Origin: CBDDGJ01 sp965227805
GTDB lineage: Bacteria; Pseudomonadota; Alphaproteobacteria; RS24
DNA: 64,000 nt
Assembly (NCBI GenBank): GCA_965227805.1
Contig: CBDDGJ010000003.1
Coordinates: 1-64,000 of the forward strand
Direction: 5' to 3'
Below, piece by piece: positions 8,996 through 17,956 of this stretch (position 1 is the stretch's first letter; every line of letters starts with the position of its first letter). Under the pieces are notes generated by a model, which was not told where the DNA came from, ran no database searches, and saw only the letters and a list, made by a program, of their open reading frames with translations. A program made the position numbers and the translations under genes.

Positions 8996-10231
8996 TCATA
9001 TTTTATGCCACTTATGCGGGAGAGAAATCATCCCCCAACTTTTCTTATCATTAGAAAGCACAGTTAATCTAGGGTTCTCACCACGGTATAAAAATTCCAG
9101 ACCATCGACCATACCAAAGTTTGACATATATATCCCTGGATTAAACCCAATGGAAGGAATTTTTAGCAAAAACGTATTAACTGCCATTGCTTCGGCGTGT
9201 AATTTTGTATTTTGGGTTTCGGTGGAAAAACCTGTTACATAAACACCATCTTCACGCCACACTGGAACGCCTAATATTAGGTTCCTAGGGGCATGTTTAA
9301 CTTTAACGATCACCTTGAAATAGAGGTCATCTTCTGGATGAATTTCTGTAATTGCCTTACCATCGGCATCACACCAATAATGCTCTATTTCCTTAATCGC
9401 ATCATTATTGTGAAATTGGGGCTTTAATATTTCGGTTTTCTTAGCATCTGTATCAACAAACTTAGGCACTTGCATTTCTTCGTAGCAATTTATCACATCT
9501 TTTGGATCACCACTTGCGATAATTTGCCCTTTATCTAAACAAATAGCATGATTGCAAAAGTTTTTTATATCATTCATCGAATGCGAAACCAAAACAAAAG
9601 CACTTTTTTCTCTTAGCTCTCTAATCTTGGCCAGGCATTTCTGCCGAAACCGAAAATCACCTACCGAGAGAATTTCATCTATAAATAATACTTCTGGCTT
9701 TGCCGCCACCATGATAGAAAAAGCGAGGCGCATCAGCATTCCCGAGCTATAGGTGGATACTGGTGCATTGATCGCTTCACCAAGTTCTGCAAAGTCAATA
9801 ATCTCTTCATAAGTTGCTGCAACTTCTTCTTTACTACGGCCAAGCATTGCACCGCGCAAATAAATATTACGCGCACCACTGGCGCTCATTTGAAAGCCTG
9901 CGGTAAGGTCTATCATCGCTGATGAGCGTCCTAACATCCTTATCTCACCTTGATCAGGTAATATTTGCCCTGCCAGAATTCGAAGTAATGTTGTTTTTCC
10001 GGCACCATTCAAACCAATAACCCCTAGCGCTTCACCTCGCTTCAGATTAAAATTGATATCTTTCAAAGACCAAAACTCACCTTTATTAAGCTCTTTCGTT
10101 GGGGGGAGTGCTAACCCCCAAAGGATTCTTGAGAGAGCTTTAGACACCCTGGCACGCGTAGATGCCTGTGATCGGGAATAAATTTTGGATACCCCCGCAA
10201 CCTCCAATACAGTGTCCGATTGCATCCACAT
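8996..10231 (-). CDS. wzt: Polysaccharide ABC exporter, ATP-binding subunit with carbohydrate-binding tail (Wzt-like)
   Basis: The nucleotide-binding domain spans residues about 7-245: Walker A GLNGAGKTT near 72, signature YSSGMLMRLAF, Walker B VLFIDE and switch His in VLVSHS. A C-terminal domain of about 150 residues (EIEHYWCDADGK... onward) matches the position and size of the Wzt C-terminal beta-sandwich that recognises the capped glycan end. With the permease it would export a completed lipid-linked polysaccharide across the inner membrane. The ATG overlaps the permease stop as TAATG, so the two subunits are translationally coupled. The long insert (residues 20-50) before Walker A is typical of O-antigen/teichoic-type ATPases. 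Confidence 0.9.
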   Translation of the reverse strand: MWMQSDTVLEVAGVSKIYSRSQASTRARVSKALSRILWGLALPPTKELNKGEFWSLKDINFNLKRGEALGVIGLNGAGKTTLLRILAGQILPDQGEIRMLGRSSAMIDLTAGFQMSASGARNIYLRGAMLGRSKEEVAATYEEIIDFAELGEAINAPVSTYSSGMLMRLAFSIMVAAKPEVLFIDEILSVGDFRFRQKCLAKIRELREKSAFVLVSHSMNDIKNFCNHAICLDKGQIIASGDPKDVINCYEEMQVPKFVDTDAKKTEILKPQFHNNDAIKEIEHYWCDADGKAITEIHPEDDLYFKVIVKVKHAPRNLILGVPVWREDGVYVTGFSTETQNTKLHAEAMAVNTFLLKIPSIGFNPGIYMSNFGMVDGLEFLYRGENPRLTVLSNDKKSWGMISLPHKWHKI

Positions 10232-11085
10232 TAGCCAATCCCCCGGATGCGATATTCCATAATATAAAATAACCGCATTGACACCAAAAATAATATTATT
10301 GCGATTAACGTCATGACCAAATAGGTAGACAGCCCGGTAATTTCACCTTGAAAAACGATGGAACGACTAGCGTCGATAAAAACAGCAAAAGGATTAAATA
10401 GATTAAACGTAGACAATATTTCAATATTATGAAAAGGAAAAATAACACCGCTGATAAAAATACCATATTGCAAACCAATATTGATTACACGGGAAACATC
10501 ATTATAAATGACATTAAAGATGCCAAATAATAGCCCCATACTGACAAAAAACATTAAGGCCGGAAGCAGTATGAGTGGCATTAGCAATGCTGACCATGCC
10601 GGCCAATCTAGGCTGACAATAATAATTAAAGCAACGAGGCTTAGACGCACGCCAGTATCGAAAAGCAGCCTGGCAAAGCCCGATACAATGGATGCACTCA
10701 ATGGAAACGATGTTTTCATTGTTTCCTTATTACGTGTTTGAATCACATGCATGGGGGTTTGCACACAACCTGTAAATAAAAACCATAGCGTAACGCCAAA
10801 AGTGATAAAAGTCGCACCATCAACACCATCAAAATTTGGAAAAACCCTTAGTTTTGACAAAAACCAATAAACCGTCAATGGAACGAGGGGCAATACATAG
10901 TTCCAGAATATTCCCAAGCCTGTGCCCGTATAAGTCGCGTGAAACTGCTCCTTAAAAAAAATTTTTATGTGACTTCGAAAGTTCCAAACTTCACTCAGCA
11001 TGTGATGAAGCGCAGTAAACACACCGTCATTGACCCGCGCATCCGCGCGTATCACCCGCATCTGCTGTATTGTCTGTTTAGACAT
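10231..11085 (-). CDS. wzm: Polysaccharide ABC exporter, permease subunit (Wzm/KpsM-like)
   Basis: This 284-residue ABC-2 type membrane protein has about six hydrophobic helices after an amphipathic N-terminus (residues 1-50, 'FRSHIKIFFKEQFHATYTGT', then GIFWNYVLPLVPLTVYWFL). The 'LGIFWNYVLPLV' segment is characteristic of this family. It forms the export channel with the adjacent ATPase. It lies 3 bases downstream of the dehydrogenase stop and shares one base with the ATPase start. This exporter points to the ABC-dependent assembly route; no Wzx or Wzy is seen. Confidence 0.9.
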   Translation of the reverse strand: MSKQTIQQMRVIRADARVNDGVFTALHHMLSEVWNFRSHIKIFFKEQFHATYTGTGLGIFWNYVLPLVPLTVYWFLSKLRVFPNFDGVDGATFITFGVTLWFLFTGCVQTPMHVIQTRNKETMKTSFPLSASIVSGFARLLFDTGVRLSLVALIIIVSLDWPAWSALLMPLILLPALMFFVSMGLLFGIFNVIYNDVSRVINIGLQYGIFISGVIFPFHNIEILSTFNLFNPFAVFIDASRSIVFQGEITGLSTYLVMTLIAIILFLVSMRLFYIMEYRIRGIG

Positions 11086-11088
11086 AGC

Positions 11089-12021
11089 TTATGCAACTCC
11101 CAAAAAACCAAACAATTTTCCGATTGCGATATGGCTGGTGCGCAAAACAGCATCTGCGGTATTAGACGCATTATGAGATCCAAAAATACAATGCGGGTGA
11201 GTGCGCAAGTAAGACTCTAATGGTAATGGTTCAACTTCAAACACATCCAGCGCCGCTGAATAAACCTTGTCTTTTTGCAAAGCCACAACCAATGCCTTTT
11301 CATCAATAACCGGTCCTCTACCTACATTAACGACCCGAACACCATCTTTGGTTTTGTTAAATATATCGGCATTGAGCATATGGTGGCTTGAAGCTGTCAG
11401 GGCACAGGTAACGACAATGAAATCCGCTTCATCAAGTCTCTCAGGCCAAACTGCCATCTCAACAGCACCAAGTTCTGCAGCTGGTTTTGCTATAGGATCA
11501 TAAGCAATAACATTCATATCGGCAGCCAACATTCGTTTTGCTGTATTCTGGCCTATATCCCCAAGACCAATCAGGGCAACTGTCTTTCCCGATAATGATA
11601 TTCCGCGCGGCTTAGGCCATTCACCCATACGCACACCATCATCAATCTGAAATGTTTCTCTAGCAAGTGCAATAATATAACCCATTGCAATATCAGCAAC
11701 TTCATTACCAAACATATTGGGTGTGTTGGTTATAGGAATATTAAATTCTTTACACGCATCAAAATCAACATTATCGACACCGATACCCCATTTCACCGCG
11801 GCTTTAAGATTGCCGGTTTTACCTGCCGCAAAAACCTCACGTGTTGCAGGATCATCGCCAATAATCCACCCATTATGTTGTGGCACTATCTCTTTTAACG
11901 CTTCAACCGAGAGTGTCTGAACCACTTCGGGGGCTGTTAATTCAACCCCACTCTCAGCAAAAACAGGTCGAAAACTATCAATCATTCCAAGCATAGGCGG
12001 ACATGTCACAAGCACTTTCAT
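11089..12021 (-). CDS. D-2-hydroxyacid dehydrogenase (phosphoglycerate dehydrogenase family)
   Basis: This 310-residue protein has the NAD-binding loop GLGDIGQNTAKR near residue 152. The catalytic triad is complete: Arg in NVGRGPVIDE, Glu in DVFEVEPLP and His in GSHNASNT. The family reduces 2-oxoacids or oxidises 2-hydroxyacids. Its start overlaps the CMP-sugar synthetase-like gene by ATGA, so the two are coupled. I infer a role in making or modifying a 2-oxo sugar acid rather than serine synthesis, from context only. Confidence 0.85.
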   Translation of the reverse strand: MKVLVTCPPMLGMIDSFRPVFAESGVELTAPEVVQTLSVEALKEIVPQHNGWIIGDDPATREVFAAGKTGNLKAAVKWGIGVDNVDFDACKEFNIPITNTPNMFGNEVADIAMGYIIALARETFQIDDGVRMGEWPKPRGISLSGKTVALIGLGDIGQNTAKRMLAADMNVIAYDPIAKPAAELGAVEMAVWPERLDEADFIVVTCALTASSHHMLNADIFNKTKDGVRVVNVGRGPVIDEKALVVALQKDKVYSAALDVFEVEPLPLESYLRTHPHCIFGSHNASNTADAVLRTSHIAIGKLFGFLGVA

Positions 12022-12719
12022 TTAATGACCCCTTTCTTACGATAGTAATCGACAAGCACCTCAGCCATTTCCCAATCTTCAGGGGTATCAATATCAGTCG
12101 ATTCAAATGGTTCAGTCACCATCATTTGTGGGTTCGCACCAATGCGTGCATTCGTTTTCTTAAAGCTATCTTTTGAAAAAATATAAAGATTAGAGTTTTC
12201 CTCAAACCAAGGTGGTAAATCCTGTGTTCTTAATAAATGATTAGGATCATGATTTATCGCATTTACATTTTCATCATAAAATCTTGTTTGTATTTTATTG
12301 ACAGTAAACAGACTATCAAAACCTTTGCTTAATCCCGCTTCATACAAATCTAACGCTTTATTGATTGAAGCAAGCGACAAAAGCGGGTTTGTTGTATGAG
12401 TCATCACATAAGCATCTGACATCACATGTCTTACATCATCCTCAATCACTAAATTCATTGAAACCATATCGCCACATATATGTGCTGGGCGATCCCTAAT
12501 CATAACTCTGTCAGTCTCAACCAAATCATTTCCAGCCAAAATATGGCGCGCATCTGTATTAATAACCACACAATCAATGCGCGCATCAGCTAATAAATTA
12601 TCCAACACCCAGCGGAATAGAGGTTTACCACAAAAATTCCTGAAGTTTTTCCCTTTCACGCGCTCGCTATTTGCTTTCATTGGCAAGAGTGCCACAATGT
12701 TTCGACTTGTATTTTTCAT
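12018..12719 (-). CDS. Acylneuraminate cytidylyltransferase-like protein (CMP-sugar synthetase family)
   Basis: This 233-residue member of the NeuA/KdsB-type nucleotidyltransferases has the nucleotide-binding start ALLPMKANSERVKGKN, GKPLFRWVLDN, and the late ESTDIDTPEDWEMAE motif that closes these enzymes. It is expected to activate a 3-deoxy-2-ulosonic-type acid with CTP. The usual 'ARGGSKG' loop is replaced by KANSERVKGK, as in several cytidylyltransferases of unknown substrate. No sialic, legionaminic or Kdo synthase is present in the window, so the sugar must be made elsewhere or be unusual. It is coupled to the downstream dehydrogenase. Confidence 0.8.
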   Translation of the reverse strand: MKNTSRNIVALLPMKANSERVKGKNFRNFCGKPLFRWVLDNLLADARIDCVVINTDARHILAGNDLVETDRVMIRDRPAHICGDMVSMNLVIEDDVRHVMSDAYVMTHTTNPLLSLASINKALDLYEAGLSKGFDSLFTVNKIQTRFYDENVNAINHDPNHLLRTQDLPPWFEENSNLYIFSKDSFKKTNARIGANPQMMVTEPFESTDIDTPEDWEMAEVLVDYYRKKGVIK

Positions 12720-12722
12720 AAT

Positions 12723-13727
12723 TTACTTTTCAACGCGAAATAAAAATCCAAATCTTTGTTTTATCTGCCCTTTTTGCCAATTTTGAGACATCTTCCAAAA
12801 CCCTGCATCCATTATAAAATGCCACATAATGAGACCAAGTGCACCCCCCATCACATAGTGCTTATATAAGCCAAAAAGATTACTTTCTCTACTAATTAAA
12901 ATGAATATAAAAATAAACATCATAACCAAAACCAGTTGTATGATTTGTAGAATAGCTTTCTCCTCGTTTGAACCCGCCGAAAGAAAGAACATAAATATGA
13001 AGTATTGGACTGCATGTGCAACAGCAAAACTCATAACTGCTTGCGAATAATTGTCAAAAATAAATACTGGAGCATAAAAAATCATCCCAATAAAAATAAA
13101 TAGTGACGGTAGATAATTTTTTCCTCTCCATTTTTGATAACACGGAATTATTGCAATAAATATTGCAACAAATAAAAATATATAAGCAAGATAATTAACA
13201 AAAAAGTAATACGGACCAAAGGATGAATCCATGAATTGGTTTACTATACCATATGCTTTGAGAATTCCAGCATAAGATATAAAATAAAATGATAATTTTT
13301 CAAGCCTGATTGGGCGAAGCTTCTGAGCTGCGAGTGAAAAAGCTAAAATACCGTAATTTTGTCTGCCGAAATGATACAAAAGCCAGGCATGATAAAAAAT
13401 GAATACGTAGGGATACAGATCCCCGGAAGTTGCACCTGAAATTAAAGAGCAGGAAAAAATGGTCAGCAAAGGAAAATAAACGTAATAAAGTTTATTTTTT
13501 TGTAATGCAAAATCACGATACTCTTTATCAATAAAAAAGAATCCAGTAAGACCGACATGCATAGTACTCAAAAGCAACAAAAGCTGAAATATTTTATCTA
13601 TTCCGTCGATATTTCGAAATGGGGTGAATACGCTCAAAAAAATAATGCAAAATAGAGTTGAGCTGATCAAAAGATTGAAAAACCACTTTTTTTTACTCTC
13701 GTTTAAGTGATAAAAATTATCATTCAT
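12723..13727 (-). CDS. Multi-pass membrane protein of unknown function
   Basis: About 334 residues are dominated by roughly nine hydrophobic segments, with few charged loops. A conserved-looking H..RQN motif (YHFGRQNYG, about residue 120) sits in a helix. I do not recognise the family. It is not an obvious Wzx flippase or Wzy polymerase, and the locus already has an ABC exporter. ATG 13727 is preferred to the upstream TTG (13739), although its ribosome site is weak. The gene is clearly more AT-rich than its neighbours, typical of recently transferred polysaccharide genes. It ends 3 bases before the cytidylyltransferase start. It might be an acyl- or sugar-modifying membrane enzyme, but that is a guess. 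Confidence 0.7.
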   Translation of the reverse strand: MNDNFYHLNESKKKWFFNLLISSTLFCIIFLSVFTPFRNIDGIDKIFQLLLLLSTMHVGLTGFFFIDKEYRDFALQKNKLYYVYFPLLTIFSCSLISGATSGDLYPYVFIFYHAWLLYHFGRQNYGILAFSLAAQKLRPIRLEKLSFYFISYAGILKAYGIVNQFMDSSFGPYYFFVNYLAYIFLFVAIFIAIIPCYQKWRGKNYLPSLFIFIGMIFYAPVFIFDNYSQAVMSFAVAHAVQYFIFMFFLSAGSNEEKAILQIIQLVLVMMFIFIFILISRESNLFGLYKHYVMGGALGLIMWHFIMDAGFWKMSQNWQKGQIKQRFGFLFRVEK

Positions 13728-13748
13728 AATAAAACTCAAACCTTTCTT

Positions 13749-14645
13749 CTATTTACTCTGGCTAGCTGAAGGGTAAAAATATGCTTCCTTTTGTGCATGC
13801 GATAGCTTGCGGTGATTGTGATTACCAACAAAACTCCCCCAATACTGAAAGAAGCGATATTGCACGATTTCGATTGCCTTACTTAAGAACGCCTTTTCGC
13901 GCATTGCATTTTTCCAATCCAGCCAGATACTGGTTGCGATGTAACGGATCAAATCCTTTATATGAATATGGACCTGCGGCATAATTTGTTGAAGCGCGAT
14001 TGCCTCACGCTCAAAGCGGCGCTTGACTTGCCACCATTTTTCGTCGTGGTAATGATACACAGCCGCCTGTGCCGTATAAGCAACGCATCCACCGTCACCA
14101 ACAAGGCGCTGAGCAAGTGCCATGTCTTCCAGACCGGTTAATTGTTCGTCAAAATAATATTTTTTCCACGCCTTCCGGGTAATCGCTGCGTTGGCATTAT
14201 TACAAAAAAAGCCTTGTTGTGGAATTTTGCTTTGCGCAGGATAATATTTTGAGAAAATCTGGCATTCACTATAATGACTATCATGCCCGCCTAATTGGCG
14301 ACCATAGCTATAATCTGCTTTCTTTTGAATTAACGGCGCACATAAATTATGTAGCCAGTTCTCATCAGTCGGCACACAATGGCCGCTAATCATAACCAAA
14401 AAATCACCACGAGCAGCTTCGCAACCAAGATTAAGTGCGCGTCCAAAAGAAAATTCTTCTCGGGCAATATGCACAATTTTACACCCATGTGCATTGGCTA
14501 TCTGTAAGGTGTTGTCATCTGAACCTGAATCAACAATGATCACCTCATAATGAAGCTGAGAAGTTTCTTGTTTTTCAATAGCACAAAGTAACTCATCGAG
14601 ATGCTTATCTTCATTAAGAGTGCGTATAACAATACTTGCATCCAT
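13749..14645 (-). CDS. Family 2 glycosyltransferase (rhamnosyltransferase-like)
   Basis: This GT-A enzyme of 298 residues has SIVIRTLNEDKHL at the N-terminus, the VIIVDSGSDDNT loop, FSFGRALNLG, and an acceptor-side LTGLEDMALAQRLV (the ED base motif). It lacks the classic DxD in its usual place; SGHCVP occupies it, as seen in some rhamnosyltransferases. It likely adds one sugar to the lipid-linked glycan. The ATG at 14645 overlaps the stop of the upstream gene as TGATG; the TTG three bases earlier is unlikely to be used. Confidence 0.85.
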   Translation of the reverse strand: MDASIVIRTLNEDKHLDELLCAIEKQETSQLHYEVIIVDSGSDDNTLQIANAHGCKIVHIAREEFSFGRALNLGCEAARGDFLVMISGHCVPTDENWLHNLCAPLIQKKADYSYGRQLGGHDSHYSECQIFSKYYPAQSKIPQQGFFCNNANAAITRKAWKKYYFDEQLTGLEDMALAQRLVGDGGCVAYTAQAAVYHYHDEKWWQVKRRFEREAIALQQIMPQVHIHIKDLIRYIATSIWLDWKNAMREKAFLSKAIEIVQYRFFQYWGSFVGNHNHRKLSHAQKEAYFYPSASQSK

Positions 14646-15436
14646 CAAAAAGTCTCCACTTCTAAAAAGGTTCCAGATTGAGGATACTGCCTAACTTCCT
14701 GTGGCGTCATATTAACTGACGCTGTCGTGACACATAATTTACCCCGAGCAATTCTACAGCAACTCGGCTGCAGCGCGTGGATACGCCTTGAACCAATATA
14801 GCAACCATCTAAAGAATATTTCAAAATCTCACTTGCCCCCCAATTTGCTATATATACGCCTCGATCTCGTGATAGACAACCGCCATCAGGTTCACCTTTA
14901 AGGTGACTTCTATTTACCCAGACGCCTTCAACTAAACCAGTGGAAACAGAATGACTAAAAATTATCTTCTTATACGAGTCCGCCACAAGAATAACTTCTC
15001 CGGTGTTTACAAATAGGTTGGGAATAGTATTTTTTGAAACTTTGGTCAAATGACCATCATTTAACAACCAAACTGCGCCTGGTTTTTCTTCCGGCGTTTC
15101 TTTATGCATGGTGCCAAAAAGAAACTTTTTTTCACCAAGTTTTACACCATCATTTCCCCTGAAACCAATATGTGCAAGGCGCTCTTGCATCTCAAACACG
15201 CGGTTGATTGTCTGATTACCCCAGAAAAATTCGGCAATTCCATGATCATCAAGCAATACAGCCTTTTCAGCATCAACTTCAAAAATATTACTCACCGTAT
15301 ATGGATAATCATATGTGGCGACATTCGAGGAAACCAGGTCTTTCAGATAAATTTTGTTTCCGAGAATATCCACCCATGCAATCAGCGTATCTAAATCATT
15401 TACCTCAATACCTTCCAACAATATGTTTTTATGCAT
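14645..15436 (-). CDS. Predicted beta-propeller protein, possibly SMP-30/gluconolactonase-like
   Basis: This 263-residue protein has no signal peptide or membrane helix. It is rich in short beta-strand repeats. The segment GEPDGGCLSRDRGVYIANWG resembles the 'PDG...D..G..Y.A..G' blade of SMP-30/regucalcin lactonases, and SLDGCYIGSRRI is a typical blade edge. The family hydrolyses sugar lactones, but the N-terminal metal-ligand Glu is not obvious, so activity is doubtful. It is coupled to the downstream glycosyltransferase by a one-base overlap. A structural or regulatory propeller is an alternative. Confidence 0.5.
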   Translation of the reverse strand: MHKNILLEGIEVNDLDTLIAWVDILGNKIYLKDLVSSNVATYDYPYTVSNIFEVDAEKAVLLDDHGIAEFFWGNQTINRVFEMQERLAHIGFRGNDGVKLGEKKFLFGTMHKETPEEKPGAVWLLNDGHLTKVSKNTIPNLFVNTGEVILVADSYKKIIFSHSVSTGLVEGVWVNRSHLKGEPDGGCLSRDRGVYIANWGASEILKYSLDGCYIGSRRIHALQPSCCRIARGKLCVTTASVNMTPQEVRQYPQSGTFLEVETF

Positions 15437-15508
15437 AATTTTTTCTTATCGGAAATATTTGCAAGACAGGTTTCACCTAAGTCTTTCACATTCCTTTTTG
15501 TATCTGAT

Positions 15509-15952
15509 TCAGCTATAACAATATAGCTCTGACATATTATCAGATGCGCGTAAACGGATAATATCACTATTTTCGAAAGTAGTTCTTAAACCATCTGTTT
15601 CATCTATGTCTATGCAGTTGCCCGAATTTGGCACCAATAGTCTTGCTAAATTGCTGTTATTCTCATAATAAACGCGAGAATCTTTATCTGGATAAGCGCC
15701 TGATTTATACGCACTCAAAAAGACATTAAGGGGCATTATTTTCAGCCAAATACCCTTGTAAAATTGGTGGATTTTTTCATAGAGTGCATCTATGCCGTCA
15801 CGGTTCAGGAATAATTTTGGAAAACTATTATGTGCGTATGACCACAATAGCACATGCACTTTGATTAGCCTTTCACACTTTGCAGCATAGAAAGCTTCAC
15901 ACACCAGCGCAGCAACAAGATACGCATCATTTTGATCTGTGACATCACGCAT
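15509..15952 (-). pseudogene. Decayed phosphomannomutase/phosphoglucomutase, C-terminal third only
   Basis: The 147-residue frame ends with TDGLRTTFENSDIIRLRASD, which matches the domain IV signature of phosphohexomutases ('DGL..TF.NGDI.HLRPSGNAPELRCY'). The start, RDVTDQNDAYLVAALVCEA, resembles the 'PTRDA.LP..A.L' linker. The intact enzyme is about 450-470 residues and needs the phosphoserine loop and sugar-binding loops, all absent here. The phosphate-binding motif RPSGNAPE has drifted to RASDNMSE. I therefore read it as a relic of a manB/pmm gene that once supplied mannose-1-phosphate next to GDP-fucose synthase. It could still be translated. Confidence 0.6.
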
Positions 15953-15972
15953 CAGTGCATTTTTTTACCCTC

Positions 15973-16938
15973 TCATTGTCGATTATCCTTTTCCAAAAAA
16001 TCTTTATAGGCCAAAACAAGTCCCTCTTCTAAACTTATAGTTGCGTGCCAACCAAGGTTCTTTAAGCGTGAGTTATCCATAAGTTTGCGCGGCGCACCAT
16101 CAGGCTTTGTATTGTCGTAAACAATATTTCCTGCAAAGCCAGTCGTTTTGGCAATCAATGCGGCAAGTTCGGCAATCGTCACATCCTTGCCATAACCCAC
16201 ATTAATATGGCTTAGCCTAGGCTGAGTGTGTTGCTCATATGTTGATTTGTCGAGATTCATTATATGCACACAGGCAGCCGCCATATCGTCTACATATAAA
16301 AACTCGCGGCGGGGGGTGCCTGTTCCCCAGATAGTTACACTATCTATATTGGCTTCTTTCGCCTCATGAAAGCGACGAATCAATGCAGGAATGACATGCG
16401 AGTTTTCAGGGTGATAATTATCACCCGGGCCGTATAAATTGGTTGGCATCACACTACGATAATCAATGCCATGCGACTCTCCATATTGACGGTTATAACT
16501 TTCACAGAGTTTTATACCTGCAATCTTGGCAACAGCATAAGGCTCATTGGTGCTTTCCAGCAAACCTGTTAATAACGCATCTTCGCGCATTGGCTGCGTA
16601 GCAAGTTTTGGATAAATACAACTAGACCCTAGAAAGAGAAGTTTTTTCACACCATAGGTAAACGCCGCATGGATAATATTTGCCTCGACCATTAAGTTTT
16701 GATAAATGAACTCTGCTGGATAAGTATTATTGGCATGAATACCTCCTACTTTTGCAGCAGCGAGGTAAACTTCATCAATGTTATTTTCTGAAAAATAATT
16801 TGTGACTGACTGTTGATTAGCTAGATCAAACGCTGACCTATTCGCTGTCAAAAGTGAAACTGATGAATCATCCTTCAGCTGACGGGCAATAGCCGAACCA
16901 ACCATACCTTTATGACCTGCAATAAAAACTTTTCTCAT
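15973..16938 (-). CDS. fcl: GDP-L-fucose synthase
   Basis: This extended SDR enzyme of 321 residues has the NADP-binding loop GHKGMVGSAI, the catalytic Ser in LGSSCIYP, and Tyr/Lys in YAVAKIAG. LLFLGSSCIYP and the MPTNLYGPGDNY stretch are diagnostic for WcaG/Fcl. It performs the epimerisation and reduction of GDP-4-keto-6-deoxymannose to GDP-L-fucose. GDP-mannose dehydratase (gmd) is not in the window, so the substrate comes from elsewhere. ATG 16938 overlaps the galE stop as TGATG; the frame could begin with a TTG one codon earlier. Confidence 0.93.
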   Translation of the reverse strand: MRKVFIAGHKGMVGSAIARQLKDDSSVSLLTANRSAFDLANQQSVTNYFSENNIDEVYLAAAKVGGIHANNTYPAEFIYQNLMVEANIIHAAFTYGVKKLLFLGSSCIYPKLATQPMREDALLTGLLESTNEPYAVAKIAGIKLCESYNRQYGESHGIDYRSVMPTNLYGPGDNYHPENSHVIPALIRRFHEAKEANIDSVTIWGTGTPRREFLYVDDMAAACVHIMNLDKSTYEQHTQPRLSHINVGYGKDVTIAELAALIAKTTGFAGNIVYDNTKPDGAPRKLMDNSRLKNLGWHATISLEEGLVLAYKDFLEKDNRQ

Positions 16939-17951
16939 CAACGAAAACCCTCTGGATTGTTAGACTGCCATAACCAGCTATCACGGCACATTTCATCCAA
17001 ACCGAGCTTCGCTTCCCACCTTAGATGATGTTTCGCAAATTGCGTATTTGCATAGCACTGCGCCACATCGCCTGCGCGTCTATCTACAATTTGATATGGC
17101 ACCGAAACATTATTTACGCGTTCAAATGCCTTAATCATTTGCAGAACAGAATAGCCTTCACCTGTCCCCAGATTAACTGTGTGCATGCCTGTTTCTTCAG
17201 CACATTTTTCTAATGCAGCGAGATGGCCTTTGGCTAAATCAACCACATGTATATAATCTCTTACGCCACTACCATCCTGTGTTGGGTAATCGTCTCCAAA
17301 TACAGAGAGTTTTTCCCGTTTGCCCAAGGCTGTTTGAGTAATAAATGGCATAAGGTTATTAGGAATACCTATTGGGTCTTCACCAATCAGGCCAGATGGA
17401 TGCGCCCCCACCGGGTTAAAGTAACGTAACCGGGCAATACGCCATGATCGATCAGCTTGGTAGAGATCTGCAAGAATATTCTCAATCATTAGTTTCGACA
17501 TACCATAAGGATTTGTTGGAACACCAGTCGGCATGCCTTCATGCAAAGGGAGCTCAATCGGGTCACCATAGACCGTAGCTGATGATGAAAAAACAATCTT
17601 TTTCACATTATGTTTTGTCATCACCTCAAACAACTGCAAACTACCAAAGACATTATTGTTATAATAAAGAATGGGCTGCTCAACCGATTCGCCAACTGCC
17701 TTCAAACCGGCAAAGTGAATGACACCATCAAATTGGTAGTGGCCGAAAACCTCATCCAGTTTTTTTGCATCACGAATATCACCTTCAATAAATTTAGCGC
17801 GCTTACCAGTAATTTCGAAAACGCGATCAAGCGAAGCAGAAGATGAGTTTGATAAGTTATCATAAACGACAACTTCATAACCCGTCTCTAACATCTGAAC
17901 TATCGTATGAGAACCGATATAGCCAGTGCCCCCCGTGACCAATATAGTCAT
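16938..17951 (-). CDS. galE: UDP-glucose 4-epimerase
   Basis: This protein of 337 residues begins MTILVTGGTGYIGSH (NAD-binding). The catalytic Ser is in SSSATVYG and Tyr/Lys in NPYGMSKLM. RYFNPVGAHPSG and the late TPDGTG-equivalent DGSGVRDYIHVVDLA are classic GalE. It interconverts UDP-glucose and UDP-galactose, supplying galactose to the glycan. ATG 17951 is preferred to the GTG at 17960, since family members begin at the MTILVTGG position. It is the first large gene of the minus-strand polysaccharide run. Confidence 0.94.
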   Translation of the reverse strand: MTILVTGGTGYIGSHTIVQMLETGYEVVVYDNLSNSSSASLDRVFEITGKRAKFIEGDIRDAKKLDEVFGHYQFDGVIHFAGLKAVGESVEQPILYYNNNVFGSLQLFEVMTKHNVKKIVFSSSATVYGDPIELPLHEGMPTGVPTNPYGMSKLMIENILADLYQADRSWRIARLRYFNPVGAHPSGLIGEDPIGIPNNLMPFITQTALGKREKLSVFGDDYPTQDGSGVRDYIHVVDLAKGHLAALEKCAEETGMHTVNLGTGEGYSVLQMIKAFERVNNVSVPYQIVDRRAGDVAQCYANTQFAKHHLRWEAKLGLDEMCRDSWLWQSNNPEGFR

Positions 17952-17956
17952 ATATT

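Noticed and set aside
13781..13984. Plus-strand 67-residue frame at the 3' end of the family 2 glycosyltransferase
   Set aside because: Shadow of the coding minus strand; no start signal.
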